64,000 bases of DNA. Source: Ifrita kowaldi. Its lineage: Eukaryota; Chordata; Aves; Passeriformes; Cinclosomatidae. Shown one piece after another: positions 36,439 to 49,271 of the stretch. The notes beneath the pieces are model-generated. The model worked only from the letters and a program-made list of their open reading frames with translations. It did not search any database and was not told the origin of the DNA. The stretch covers positions 248,001 through 312,000 of the forward strand of contig VZRS01010750.1 in assembly GCA_013398055.1 (NCBI GenBank), in the 5' to 3' direction. A program made the position numbers and the translations under genes. The first letter of the stretch is position 1; each line of letters starts with the position of its first letter.

Positions 36439-37233
36439 CATATAAGAAGCAGAAGTCTGCAAATACCAGGCAGACACTTGCTCAGTTTAAGACAAAAATA
36501 TTTTTTTAATTTCCAAATGTAATCTTTCACATTGCTGTGTGTACCTCCAAGAGACAAAAGTGTAACTCCTGCACCCAGCAGAACTGAGGTTTCCCTCACA
36601 CTGCAGTCAGTGATCCATCCACCATTCACCCATCCCTACCAGCAGGGCCCAACCTGTGCAAGCTGCCTTCTTCCACACAAGGGATGTGCTCTGCTTCGAG
36701 GCAGTTCATCACCTGGATAAATAATGCTGCTGTTTGTTTTGACAGCTAAAAAAACTATCACCGTATCACTGACATGCCACTGAAGATGTCAGAAGCCAGG
36801 CCATTTCACTGTGCTGAAGTGCTTTTCCTTTTATTGCCAGGCCTATAACAAGATTATTGAAATGATTCAACAATAGTCAAGCTGCAGCTATAGATACTTG
36901 TTGAAAGTAAATAATAAAAGCATTTTATCAGAATTGCTGTCATTTTCCTGTTGAGGGATACATCTGTTTCATAAGTACATTTTTATGTGTGCCTGCCTTA
37001 TGTGAACCTGCTCTAATTTAGTTACACTGATAGGTACAGTTGTAGCTTTCTTTCTAACAATATTAACAGATGAATAGGGCAGTCATTTTCAGACAGCAAT
37101 TTGCCATGGCTACAGTCAAAGTGGATTGGATTGAGATTGCAACCTAGTAAGAACTAGGATTTTATTATTATTGTTACAGTTACTTTGCTGTTAGGTTGAC
37201 TTTTTTTTTTTTAACTTTTATTTTCTTTTTAAG

Positions 37234-37514
37234 TAGGCTACTTATTTGGCATCATTAATTTGAGACAAAAGTCCATTGCAAGGAAAACTAAATGGGGTCA
37301 AAAATATTCTTCTGAGAATCCTAGTGGGAAAGCGCAGCCTACACATAGGAAAAGGTACAGACAACATCACCTGTGTCCTGAATACTGTCCAGAAATGCAA
37401 ATCCTGATCACCCAGTGCAGCTGTCTGACAGACATGCAAGCAGTAAGGGACATTCTTAGAAGACGACAGCTAAGGAGAACTACTAAGCGAGTGGATGCAA
37501 CATTGCATTTCTGA
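37234..37514 (+). CDS. Possible exon, product not recognised
   Basis: A long pyrimidine tract (37201-37231) ends in AAG at 37231-37233, a good acceptor. The frame starting at 37236 is then open for 92 codons to TGA 37512-37514. The translation (GYLFGIINLRQKSIARKTKW... ending RRTTKRVDATLHF) is markedly basic. Donor-like sites lie inside, AAAAG/GTACAG near 37347 and GCA/GTAAGG near 37443, so a real exon could be shorter than the ORF. No AATAAA close downstream was noted. Nothing resembles a known domain. The composition is only mildly different from the flanks, so a chance ORF remains the simplest reading. Confidence 0.18.
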
Positions 37515-38021
37515 GGAGAGGAATCTGTACCTGTACTTGGAGATGCAGGAAAAACACCTGCAGTTTTGAAAAGCAGGTGCTTTTTTCTCAGATCCAAACC
37601 TCAAAGCTATCCACTAGATAAGTCTAGATGCTGTTGTTCTAAATAGCAACCCCACAAATCCTGCCCAAGCACCTAAAGGCAACTAACCTCCTACCCAGAA
37701 GCACTTGTCCACCTTTGCTGCCAAGAATCAACTTGGCCACTTTCAACCAGTTTTAACTGACAACCAGTGGTCTGAAGCACATGAAGTTCCACCTAGAAGT
37801 CAGTCACTTTACAGAGAAAAGACACCTGAACCAACAACCCCTACCTAAAGAACTGGGGTTCAAGGTCATAGGTTGCCCTTTCTGCTTGACTTCCTGGCTA
37901 ACTAGCTGAAACACTGCCACGTGTCCTGGGCACTAACAGCCTGGGGCTGCCAGGATCTCTTACCTCTGGTGCCTTAGGTTTTAACTTTTATATTTTTCAA
38001 GTCCTATACTGCCTTGTGGCC
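37515..38021. other. Unassigned interval upstream of an LTR
   Basis: Less AT-rich than average; it may include the undefined 5' part of the adjacent retroviral LTR or internal sequence. No gag, pol or env translation is visible. Confidence 0.3.
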
Positions 38022-38361
38022 TGTTAGCTGCTGTTCTCTCATGCTGGTTAGACATAACAAATCTCTCTAAGTTTGCTCCTCAAGGACACCAGGCCCAAAA
38101 TACGTAAACTAAGGCCTCTGAAGAGGAGGGCAAGCTTGGGGTAGTTACATCATTAACTGGGGTGGTAATTGGAGAATTGATCCTGATATGCAAATGGATC
38201 AAACTTATAAAATTGTGAAGAACTCATGACCCAGGGTCCATCCTGGGTGTAGCCTTTCAGCTGCCCAGGGTGTACCCTTGAAGGCCCTTCAAATAAATAC
38301 CTACCTTTATTCTCGTATTCTTGTCTAGTCTGTGTGTTTTAGGTGGCCACCTTTGGCATCA
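38022..38361 (+). mobile_element. Endogenous retrovirus LTR (solo or truncated)
   Basis: The 3' half shows full LTR architecture: an octamer ATGCAAAT (38188-38195), a TATA box TTATAAAA (38215-38222), AATAAA (38292-38297), and a terminal segment GTCTAGTCTGTGTGTTTTAG followed by GTGGCCACCTTTGGCATCA, which resembles avian ERV LTR 3' ends. The right end is placed at the CA of 38360-38361. The left end at TGTTAGCTG is a guess, and an end further left is possible. The sequence after the CA does not look like a tRNA primer-binding site, so no provirus body follows on the right. No target duplication was found. Confidence 0.65.
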
Positions 38362-41300
38362 CCTCCACTTTCCAGATCCTTTAAGCACTGAACTCGTGGT
38401 CCTGCAAACATAAACATAACTCTATCTAGTCCCATTTGTGTGCTATAGGTTTTCAGACCTCTCCCTTCCAGAGATGTAAGTAGGGAAATGCCTTATTCTT
38501 TGAACACTCACAAGGAAAGCCCCATGGAACTTTTCTCCCAGTGCTTTCCTCACAGTAAGCTTGTCAGGGAAGAAGTCATTTCACCCAAGTCTTCACCAAC
38601 ACACATTATTCCATCATGCAATGTTGCATCAGACAACAGCATCCACCTTGCATCTATTTCCAATGGTTAATAAGTCAAGGCAATGAGTGATAATGAACAG
38701 TTCCAGGGGATCACTTGCATCTCCTCTTCAATGAAGCAGTGGTTACAGTGACACCCCCACCACCCCATCCCTCCTGGGTGATAAGAGGCACAGGGAGAAA
38801 GATGGGCATAAAGAAAACTATTTTACTGTTAAATAAATAATGACTTCTTCCTGGGTTCAGATGCTCTAAAGGCTAAATTTATTGAAAATTAAAATGAAGC
38901 AATAAACAGTAAGATAAAACAAACACTGAATTAACAGCTTTTCAGGAGACAAATTTCCACTGCTATGAGTTTACAGACATCAGTGTTTAACTTACATTAC
39001 TTCTCTCTAATTTTCTAGATGCCTATTCTTAGCTGGCAAAATCCATGTAGTGGGGAATTCTATTGAAGCCCTCTTTCCTTTAATTTGCAAGGAATGAAGA
39101 ACAAGAGCCCAGTCAGCCTCCAGAGACAGTGGATTCTGAACAATATTGCAACTTGGCAATAATGAAATCCTTTCATCCTCTTTAATGTTTGCACCTGACA
39201 GTTAAATTCAGAAACTCTCAATTACTGGAACCCAGAAATATCAAAGTGTGCTTCAATATTGATTTCCACCACCACTCCAAGAATATCTATTGGAAGAAAC
39301 ACTGGCACATGCTGCCCATCTCCTCCTCTGCTCTCAAGAGATGTGGGGCAGTAAAACCTTACAGGGTGAAGGAAATTGTATCATTGCAAAGCCAGCTTGG
39401 ACTGTGTCACAAGTGGTTTTTTAACAGCTTTTATTTTTCAATACCCTTCATTGTGCTTAGTAAAATACTGCTTTCCCTCACATTTATCTCCATCCTCTTC
39501 TCCTTTTAAATAATTTCAGAAGGAGAAGGTTAAGCAATCAACCCTGAGGGAACACCTAAATCACAGGTTACCTGCAGGGGTATTTTCCTTAAATTTATTT
39601 CTATAAAAATATGCAATGGAAACAAGTTATCTATTCCACAACAGAGAGGAAGGGAGAGCTGCAGCTGCATGAGCTCAGAGACCTGGCATGATGCAGGCTC
39701 CAGAGGAAACCCCCCCACAAACCCCACTCTGGAGTACCGAGGAAGAAATGAGCTCCTCCCTGCTCCTGGGAGTCCTGCCTCTGCTTGACTTCACAGGAGC
39801 TGGCAGGAGCACTGATGGGAGCTTCCACAGAGCCAGAACTTCTCCCCAGGATATGAGATTCAGCACAGCACTGTTGAACACATCCTGAAAATCTGCCACG
39901 TCTCATGAAAAAAAAATTGGAGGTGGTTTCCCCTTCTCCTCTGCAGAGAGGGAAGCTCCCCACACTGTTTGTATTACATCCAAATATCTTCTTCAAACAA
40001 AATATTTCCCTTGTGAAGCAGCTCAGCCAAAAACCTGGAGGAAACCTTAGTACAACTTTTCCTCTGAGATGACAGTCCTTACTGGGAAAAATAAGAGCAA
40101 AATTCTGTGACTGGGGAAGACATTGACATCAGCAATGTGGGGTGTCAGAGTAAGAAAGGGAAAATATAGCTGAAATGCTATTGTTTCTAAAATAAAATCT
40201 GGTTTCTTTGCTTGTTGGCCCTTTTTAAAGGACTGAAGACACTCAAATTTTTTATGTATACACATGTCTAGATAAATAGTTGATTCATACAAATATATTA
40301 TGTATGTTAGCCATTAAAAGACTAACTAATTGTGGATGTTAGTTTATTTTACCCAGAAAAATTAGATAAAGATCCTTGAGGGAAGGGCATTTTTCTTCTC
40401 AGTCATACAAAGATCAGCACAAGGAATCCTGGATAATACCAGAGGTTCCTGGACACCACAGTTGCCTAAAAGGTAGATTACCTTTCTTGTCCCATTGCAC
40501 TATTTGCTATCAATTTTGTTGGTAAGACATGCCCATCTTTTTCTTCCTAGTTACTTCTCAAAGCTTGTCTGCTCTTGCATTTAAAAATAAAATTTTAGTA
40601 AACCAACAAAGATAATTTGCAGTGCTTTAGAAACCCAACTTAATTTCTGCTTACAGTTGTTGTACAGACAGCTGCTTGTTGTCCTTTTCTCACTAAACTG
40701 ATCACACTAAAAAGAAGACAAATTTTGAAGCTTTCTGCCCCTCTCCTAAGTCATCTGGCCTATGAGCTGCAGAACCAGCAAAGCCTCTTATCCTAAACAT
40801 TACTTCCCAGCAACCCACACTTATATTCACATCCACCACAGATCTTCCCATGATACCTTCAGTCCCTCCTTCAAGTCCTCCCGCTTGCCAGGTCTCGTAC
40901 CCATCAGAAGGACAAATCACCAGAAGCTCGTGTGGTGGCTTTTTGTGGAACAGGCATCCAGCAGTGTGTTGAGGAAAACACATCTGTTCCTTCACTGGTT
41001 GAGCTACACAGCACACAGCTGCTGGGCTCATGCTGCAGGCGCAGTCTCAGCTGAGGTATTAATTTTGGCTATCCTCTTCTATCCACTTAGTAAATCTTCA
41101 TTGATTTGGTACGTTCCTATCTTTGAAGTCAGTTTTGGTAGAAAGTGGTAAATGGGCTCAAAAACGTAGGGGAGATGAGAGGGCTAAGATTTTGTGATTG
41201 CTTAAATCTTTTCACATAAAGCTAAAAATGCCTACTCTCAAAAAATGTCTTTTAAAATATATTTTATCCACTAAACATTCCATGCAAGTGGTTAATGTGC

Positions 41301-42720
41301 CACAAGGAACAGAAAATCTGGAAAAAGATGTTTTCAGACTGCTTTTCTTGGGCCCAGCATCTATTTTTTCATTTCCACATTAAACAAAAAAGCCAGTCAT
41401 ATGTAGGTTAATAAAGTGAACACAAGGGAGATGTACCTCCAAATTGGAGCCAGACGGTGAATAACAGAGCAGGAATGTACTTAAACCTCGGTACCAGCTC
41501 GTGACAAGGTCTGCTCTCTGTCTTAGTCCTTGGATTTTGGAAAAAAGCTGCAGGAGCTAAGAGAAAAACTTTCAACCTGACAAATACTCCTTGGCTGGAA
41601 AAGACTCCTGTTTTAATTCAGCACAGATGTGACTTTTAATGAAAGCATTATGGCTTTGCAGCTGCATGGATGATACAAACCTTTTTAAAGGACTAAATGA
41701 CTCAAAATGCTTTATTTCCTCTGCACCATTATGCTTGACCTTTGCTGGGGTACAATCCTAAAACCAGTTACAATGCTGTTTATGCTTACCTGTCTCTTAT
41801 CCAGTCTAATCTTGGGAGAAATGGGGCAGCCTGACTCCTGCTAGACAAGAAAAGAGAGCAGCCCATACCTCCCGTGTGGGATTTAACACTTTGCAGGATT
41901 AGGTGCCTGGTGAGTATAGACACCAATGGCAAACATAAAGGAAAAAATCTAAATGCACCAGACAGGGAACTGCAAAGAAATACTGGGTCACATTAGCACA
42001 GAGTCACTAGATAACTGAAAACTAGGTCAATGTGAGGAACACTGGGAGCTTTTTCTACAGCAGTCATTCTCCAGAAATTAAGCTGGATCTAAGGGTTGGC
42101 TATTTGGCTCGCATTCAGACACCTGCTTCACACAGGCACAGGGGTAAATTGTAAACCTAATTTCTTCCCTTTGTTTCATGTCTTAATTCTGCTGGGCAAG
42201 AGACAAGACAGACACCTGTGTAATAAACTTTTTTTTTCTATTTAGTCAGGTAGCATCTTCTTTATCTCACCTAGCTGCTGCCTGATTAGAGTCCAGTAGT
42301 TTCCTTCCATGCAGCAGCATCTCTGGGGGTAATTAACCACACGTACCTTACAACGGGATAAATCAGCTCCTAGAGAGAAGCTGTCTCTTTCCACATATAG
42401 AAGCTCAGACCAGACAGTTTTCAGATAGCCATTAAGGTGCAGCAAATCCCACCCTTATTATATACAACCCCAGTGAGCAATTAAAAAAATAATACTGAAG
42501 ATCAAGCATATCTTTTCCATCTCACTGAACAAGCACTGTTGCTCTGAACACACAACCTAAAGTTAATTTTAGGTAAAACTTTTCAGTCCATCTACTTTCC
42601 TGCCAATGTTTCTGTATATTTGTTTCTGTAGATTTGTTCCCCTACAAGGAAGAAGAAATCAACCCCCTGTGGTCAACATTTTCTTTCACCCAAAATGCCC
42701 TATATTGACACTGCACTAGT
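38362..42720. other. Unassigned interval
   Basis: No named element or coding homology. A GC-richer patch at 39640-39990 has overlapping ORFs on both strands with no recognisable product. Another both-strand ORF patch lies at 40700-41150. Confidence 0.4.
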
Positions 42721-42780
42721 CTGGCCCTGATTCAGCAGAGCACTTATCCATTTATTTAAAGACTGCTGAATCAAGGCCAG
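42721..42780. repeat. Near-perfect 17-bp inverted repeat of an ancient amniote palindromic element
   Basis: CTGGCCCTGATTCAGCA (42721-42737) and TGCTGAATCAAGGCCAG (42764-42780) are reverse complements at 16 of 17 positions, separated by 26 bp containing GAGCACTTATCC. The arms match GGGCCTGATTCAGCAAAGCA, a motif of an old palindromic repeat frequent in turtles, crocodilians and birds. The middle of the element appears deleted. Confidence 0.8.
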
Positions 42781-45700
42781 AGGTACCATCCTGTGCTCAG
42801 CAGTGAACTAATAAGCCAAATATTGTGGAGTCAAGTTCAACATGCCGACAAATTCACATTTATCAACTTGGATTCCTGGAAGTCTCCACATTTCTGCAAA
42901 AAATTTGGACTTTCACTGATTATACTCTTTGTACTGGAGGTGCAATATGTTGCATCTTCTTATCTACTCAATGAAGTTTTCAAAAATACTTACCAATGTT
43001 CATGTAAATCATTGGTACAACTGCCTCCAATAATTGACCCATAAAATGTGTACAATATGCAGAGCATATGGAAATAAAGAAAGCATTGTAAGAGACCAGT
43101 TCATTTCCAAGGGTAGCTAGAAAAGGAAATAAGGAAACCCTGGACAGCTGATGAGAAAGCCTAAACAATTCTGTTTAAAGGGAGAAAGTTTAAAGTTATT
43201 ATTCTTTAGCAAATCATCCTGAATGAATTTCATCATTCTTGATTCAAATGTGTTTTTTGACACTTTAATTATAAAGAAACCATTCCTGAACTATACAATA
43301 TGAACAGAGATGCCATAAGTTTAAGTAAAATGCTATTACCAGCTCATTTTGCAAAATTCACAGCCTCATTTAAATTAAACAGCATTTCTCTACAATAGAT
43401 GAAATGACTATTACAAAAATGAAATTGTATGCATGGGCTCAGGAATATTTTAATTATTTTATGGTTTATATACATATGTATACATGTGTGTGTGTGTGTA
43501 TGTGTTTGTCAAGAATGGCATGCTGGCAACTTGCAGTTTAATGAGTACTTTTTTTTTCCCACAGTAAGACACCCTCTTATGTTCTTGGAAATGAGAAACA
43601 TTCACTACAGCAATATAATGAAGCAATGGTCATTAAAATAGGATATGGAGGTAACATTACAGCATCCACTTAAATAAAATATAGAAAACTCTATGCATTC
43701 ACCTATTCTTTTTGCTTGTATTCTCCTGCTCCCCATTTATTATTAAGCTACCACATTTATAACACATTTGGGCAAGTTTGCTCCAGAATGAAGCACAACC
43801 AATCTGCACAGTACAATGTTTACCTCTCTCCCCTTGTCTTTTTTTTCCCTTCCCTTTTGCAGTCACAAATCATATTCACACACTCTGACTGATTACTTGT
43901 CACTATCCTCCCCATTTTGAATTTAACAAAAAACCAAACTTGAGCTCAATTTGTTTTTCTTTAATAAATACATGCTTCTGAATAATGCAGGGTGAGCAGT
44001 TACTTTAGGTGTTACATAATACTCTAGCTCAATTGATAACATTTGAGCCTGTAAATCAGTTTCTAAATTTGCATGACAAGCACAGTTCGTATGACATTTA
44101 AGCTAATGACTTGCTTTACAAATTTATGGACTCTTCTCTTCCTATAATGCTAGAAAAACAGGAAGCTTTAGTGCTAAAGTATTTTGATTCCAAAATGTAG
44201 CATACTCTGTTTCACATTTACGGGATCTGTGTTCCTCTGTCATGCAGTAAATATTCAGGCAGTAAAAGGGCACTGCAGAGGGTACAAAACATAAAAGGAG
44301 ACAGACTGTAAGAAGCCCTTTTCAACACTAGCCAGAAGTGAATTGGAGCCCTTTGCTCTACTATACATACAGAAAACAAAAAAACCAAAGCAAAAGCCTT
44401 AAAAAAACCCCCCTTCCTTAAGGAACAGAGCAGATATTTTTAAAACTTCTTTTCTTATAAGGTGTTTTCAACTCAGTTTTGGCTGAGGGAGAGAAGCAAG
44501 ATGATAGTTGCAAACAGAAGCAAAAGCACAGCAACAAACCAAATGTCCCACATAACCTCACTTCTCCATTTTCACATTCAGGGTAGACAAACATGCAAAT
44601 TGAAAAAAAAATTGTCTGGTTACACTGCAGGTAAATATGCCGACATTTTTGTCCCACTGGCATTAAGGCAGCTTAGGCTTTCACTGAGTTACTCAGTTCC
44701 TTACTGTACCTCCTTTGTCCAGCTCTATTAAAATACAGCACATGCAGAAGTGTATTAATTCAAATTGCACAGTTGTATATACACAGACTGACCTGATTCA
44801 TAAGAACAGTCTTCAGTAAGTACTTAACACCTTGAATCTCCAGCTCAGCTGCTCTCAAATGACTTATATTGGACTCAATTCTCACCTCAGCTTGCTCAAA
44901 TACAAAACTCCCTGTGGTTTGGGGGGCTGGTGGCTAATCAAATGCCAACCAATTAATGAAAAATAAGAGGTAAGATACCAGCTACACTGAAAACCACCAG
45001 CCAGCACAACAGGAAACAAGGCTGAGTGAAATTATAATTTCACAATGCTTTTAATTATTTGCAGCTGAAGAGAGAAAACCAGTCTTGTGGTTAAGAACCT
45101 GTAATAGGACTTGGGACCAGACAAGTGACTTGCTGCTTGGTTATGTTGAAGTTTCCCTGAATAACTTTGTGCTGCCCAATTTCTCTTCCATGTCATTTTC
45201 CTGTATATGACTTGATGATTCCTGTTTGTCTTCCTGCCTCTCTGTCCCCTTTCCTCACCTTCATCCACAGAAACACTGGCATGGGAGGTACTCCTAAATG
45301 CCTGTTCCATTATTTTTCCTTTTCATGAAAAAATAGCCCATGTGGCTTAGGTTAAAAGAATCTGAAATGCAAAACCTTACAGTATTATTGTTTTTAAAAA
45401 ATTTGTTAGAATTGCTAGTGAAAAACACTATCTGAGGACTCAGTGAAACAATATCTATCTGCTATTCATACAACACAAATTTTATGCATATTAAGATATT
45501 ACTTACACATTTCAACACTATTCAACCTTACCATATCACAAGCCCTAAGCTTGACTCTGTAGAAATACTATTTTTTCATTAATATTGAACTGCACAAAAC
45601 CATCTGCAAAATAAATAGAATCAGCTATGAATTAAATATTATTCAATCTTAAATAAGTCTGAATATATAATTTTACTAAAAAGTCAATAATATTTTCCAT

Positions 45701-47631
45701 TTTCCTATTAAACAATATAGCATTTTTCTCTAAGCAGGACTGTCTTTTGGTGAGGTTCTAGGGCTTATATTATGCAAAACATCAAAGTACGGGGCCCACT
45801 TCATGAATATATATACCTTTTCTTCCAGCAACCTCAGCAATTATAAAACTTGCCCAATTTTTTTTTTTTTTTACTCTGCACTGAAGTACATTAATTGAAT
45901 GGACAATAGGCACACCTGTTAGACCACAAGGGGCTGAGTGACCAGATAAAAGCCTTTTTTACCCTTATCAGTAGGCCATACCAATTGGCAATATAATCAA
46001 CGAAGTTTAAATTTAGTATTATGTAAGACAAAAATGCAGGAGTGCTAGAGTACACAGGGAAAAAAAAAAAAAGCTTTAAAAATAGTTTTCCTTTCCTGTA
46101 GCAGCATGTACAGCATGACATATCCCAACACACTGAATACATTAATATATGTGTGTGTTAACAGATCAATACCCAGAACACACTTGCTCATAATGCATTA
46201 CAGATGGTTCTCTGCTAATTATTTACATACTGCTATAGGGAGGCTATGCTGCTTACTGCTTTGATGATACTTTGAGTTACTGTTTTGATGACTCCAAATA
46301 ACTTTGAAGACTTCAAGGTGATACTGTGTTCCACTTACAAGTCTTCTCTTGTTCTCATATATGTGCTTAGCATGCAAATTGGAAAATTTCTATTTACAGG
46401 CCAGACAGTAAGTGAAAAACAATCTGTATCAGATAATCTAAAGAATATAGTAACCTATGCTTCTTATTCATTGCTTATATACTTGACCAGTCAACAATTC
46501 AAAATCTAAAAATTATTTCTCTGCTTGCAATGTTTGAGTTGCTTTCTTAAGTCTTTGTGAATAACTACGTTCAATATCTATTCCAAGTTTTTCAGGAATA
46601 AATCTCACACACTGATCTACCCTATTATACTGGAATGACTAAAAAATGGTTGAAGTATCATCTTCTGTAAATTAGTTTTCTTCATCCAAAATCCTATTTT
46701 TTATAACAAAAGATACTTTGGGAGAGAAAATTATATTATTTAATGTAATTGAAAAGAGCAACGCTATATTAATCAGTAATAATATAATTAACTGATTCAT
46801 CATTCCAAGCATGTACATTTTTTAATATACAATTTCCATTGTTTAGATAAAACTGTGAAGTTAATTTAGATTTATGTACTCTTTTCTGATCTTCCTGAAG
46901 GAAGAATTATATAAATTAGAAGAGCAAAACACTTCAGAAGTGGTCTTGTAGGAGTAGAAGAGAAGACTTTTTTTAGTTTAAAGGTGGAGGAAGGCTTCTG
47001 CAAAAACTTCCAAATTACTTTGTTCCTCTGACTCACTTTAATCCCTTGGAGAGCATATCTTCTGGAGTGACCTTCTTGAACCTTTGTGACCAATGCAATA
47101 AAACACCAAAAGACCTAGAGATTAGAAAAGAGAGTCTTGAAACTAAAAAGAGTGTTCCTCAGGGCTATAAGTTACACCAACAGAGTGAGAATGAATCCCA
47201 GTGGGAAGGGAAGATCCTGTATCCCTACCATTAATTATCTGCTTCGTAATCTACTCCCATTTTAAGTGTAATACTTTCCAAATGCAGCTCTCCTTTCTCA
47301 TGCCTGCAGCAATGCTCATTGTTCCCTGTCTGACAAAACCAGTCTTTGTCTGGGAATCACAAGCTATGTAAACTGCATAACAGTCTTTAAGAAAAGAATC
47401 AGATCTTTGTTGTGTTTACACTACACATTTCTCTTCAGTGTTTTATACAAATGATTTGCCCATAGAACCCCACGGATGTTCCAATAGCATAACTTAAAAA
47501 ACACTGATCTACATGTCTAAATGCTGCTTTATTCCTTGCACAGCTTTACGCATCCCATTTGTCTCCATTATTTGCTTGTTCTTCTCTATTATGCTTGCTG
47601 TTTCCTGTTATTTAAAAATAAGAAAACAAAT
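42781..47631. other. Unassigned AT-rich interval
   Basis: No recognised genes or elements. It contains a short (TG)n run at 43485-43505 and homopolymer runs near 45859-45873 (T) and 46060-46072 (A). A TCAATTCTCACCTCAGCTTG string near 44877 is reminiscent of old amniote repeats but too short to call. Confidence 0.45.
43485..43505 (+). repeat. (TG)n dinucleotide run
   Basis: About ten TG units with one TA interruption, preceded by ATACATATGTATACA. Confidence 0.9.
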
Positions 47632-47637
47632 TTTATT
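47632..47637 (-). promoter_or_regulatory. AATAAA polyadenylation signal, minus strand
   Basis: TTTATT on the plus strand gives AATAAA on the minus strand, about 104 nt beyond the stop codon of the open frame at 47741-48013. It would complete a terminal exon. Confidence 0.35.
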
Positions 47638-47740
47638 CTGGGGTACAACTGAGGACACCAAAATCATGCTCAGAATAATCCATGAGAACAATTTAGACCA
47701 CAGACAAGTACAGTTCATATGTTTAAGAAGAGGAGTGCGT

Positions 47741-48013
47741 TTAATCCCACAGATCACACAACTCGCCTTCACCGCGTTCTCGGAGCACGGTCCACTCGTG
47801 CACCACGAGCTGCAGACCACACTCCTGCACAAGCCTGTCAAAGGCACCACAGCCTGGGCACCCCATGCCATGCTCTCCCTGAGGCCGGACACAGGCACCA
47901 AGTGCTGGGGTCTCTATTTGTAGAAGAACACCCTGGTCTTGCCAGGGCTGCTCTGGCTCTGTTATTGCACATGCACTGATAGCAGAGCATTTCTCCCAGA
48001 CGTGGTCACGGGC
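47741..48013 (-). CDS. Candidate terminal coding exon, product not recognised
   Basis: On the minus strand a strong acceptor-like sequence (CTTTCTTTCCTGTATTTTTCAAG, the AG on 48014-48015) precedes an open frame of 90 codons ending in TAA at 47741-47743. An AATAAA signal follows about 104 nt later. The translation starts ARDHVWEKCSAISACAITEP, contains GEHGMGCPGCGAFDRLVQEC (four Cys, two as CPGC) and ends GEGELCDLWD. The block is far richer in G+C and CpG than its surroundings: about seven CpGs lie in 47763-47809. That fits an exon or a retrocopy in an AT-rich region. The plus strand also has open frames here, so coding strand is inferred mainly from the splice and poly-A signals. I do not recognise the protein and found no upstream exon. 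A processed pseudogene or a GC-rich repeat is the main alternative. Confidence 0.35.
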   Translation of the reverse strand, partial: ARDHVWEKCSAISACAITEPEQPWQDQGVLLQIETPALGACVRPQGEHGMGCPGCGAFDRLVQECGLQLVVHEWTVLRERGEGELCDLWD

Positions 48014-48017
48014 CTTG

Positions 48018-49271
48018 AAAAATACAGGAAAGAAAGTTTTCAGAGATGGTAATAAGACATGAAAAACAGGCCAGCAATTTCACAACAATCTCAAATTTAA
48101 TTTTATGCCAACATTCTATATGGCCATATATAGTGTAGACAAATTTTAGAGGCTTGCATAATTTTTTGCTCATGTTTTTTCCTTTTCCAAAGAGTGCAAA
48201 ATCACTGGAACACTCAGACTCCCTTGGCTGGCAATGCTATTTTTGCTAAGCCTAACTCCTGATTATATCAAGTATAATTCAGCAATGGCTCAGCTGTTAA
48301 TGAAATATAAGAAAGAACATTAAAAAAAGAACGAGGCCTATGGTTTATGAAAGGATTTGTGGGAATTGGGGAACAATTACCATTCACTAAGACACTTGCT
48401 TTGCCAGCTGCATACATATATTCTATCTCCATGAAGGCCCCTAATCCACAAAGCTGAAACAGTCTTTCAGGAAAGGCAAATGTTTTGAGGGGTTCATTGT
48501 TGCAAAGGCAGGCAAGATAGTCAAGAACTGATCATTTATAATTGTATCTTTTAGTAATAGATATGCTGGCTTGAATCTGGAATGTTTCTAAATTATTTTT
48601 CAGTTATTCAATATCCTTTTTGCTTCTTTGCTTTGATTTTTTTTTAAAATAACTTGGGACTTTTTTTATCTTTAAAGTTTGCTGTTTAATTTTCTAATAC
48701 TTTTAAAACACAGAAGAGAGGTGGCAATAAAGTAATCATTTTACATTAAACATCAGGAGAGGAGTAATGAAGTGGAATCACAGTGTTCAAGTCCTTCATT
48801 TACAAAACACGCTTTTATCCCAAACACCTGCATCTTTCCCCAGGCTAAGGGAGCATTTTGACTTAGAATGTTAGAAGCTCTAGTGCATTATCGCTTCAGA
48901 TCACCTACAGCCAACTGATTCTGGGTGCCAATTAATGTTATTACCACCTAATCAAATGCTACTTAATGCAAACTGTGGGCTATACCCTTGGCTTTGTATA
49001 CAGCCTGAGATTCACAGTTGAAAAGAAGAAATCATTTGCAAAGGGCAGTTTACAAAACCTGCAAATGTTACACTTGTTTCTAAGCCAAGACAGAGAATTG
49101 AAAAGAATTATGTGTCTTTCAAGAGGGAGGTTTTATTGTAATTACTTTCAAGGTATTATATGCAAAGGTCATATTGTCAAGAGTAGCACAGGTTTAGAGA
49201 TTTCAAAAGCATAAAGCTAAGTGGGACTCACTCCCTGTTCTGTAGGTATATTCCCAAAATTGGAGTGTGGT
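48018..49271. other. Unassigned AT-rich DNA
   Basis: Nothing recognised. If the candidate exon at 47741-48013 is real, this would be intron. Confidence 0.45.

Larger units (their letters stand above)
27265..37233. other. Long unassigned interval with a few repeat relics
   Basis: About 10 kb without a recognisable gene or recent transposon. Two short old-repeat relics (29001-29045 and 29384-29440) and one palindrome (36424-36438) are listed separately. The 163-codon ORF at 36018-36509 is the longest here; its translation starts in low-complexity AT-rich DNA and matches no family. The section 35300-35830 is extremely AT-rich. Confidence 0.4.

Noticed and set aside
36018..36509. 163-codon plus-strand ORF, the longest in its region
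   Set aside because: No domain, no splice or promoter context, AT-rich composition like its flanks, and no similarity recognised.
47513..47979. Plus-strand ORFs of 136 and 86 codons over the CpG-rich block
   Set aside because: They are antisense to the minus-strand frame that has splice-like and poly-A signals, and they show neither.
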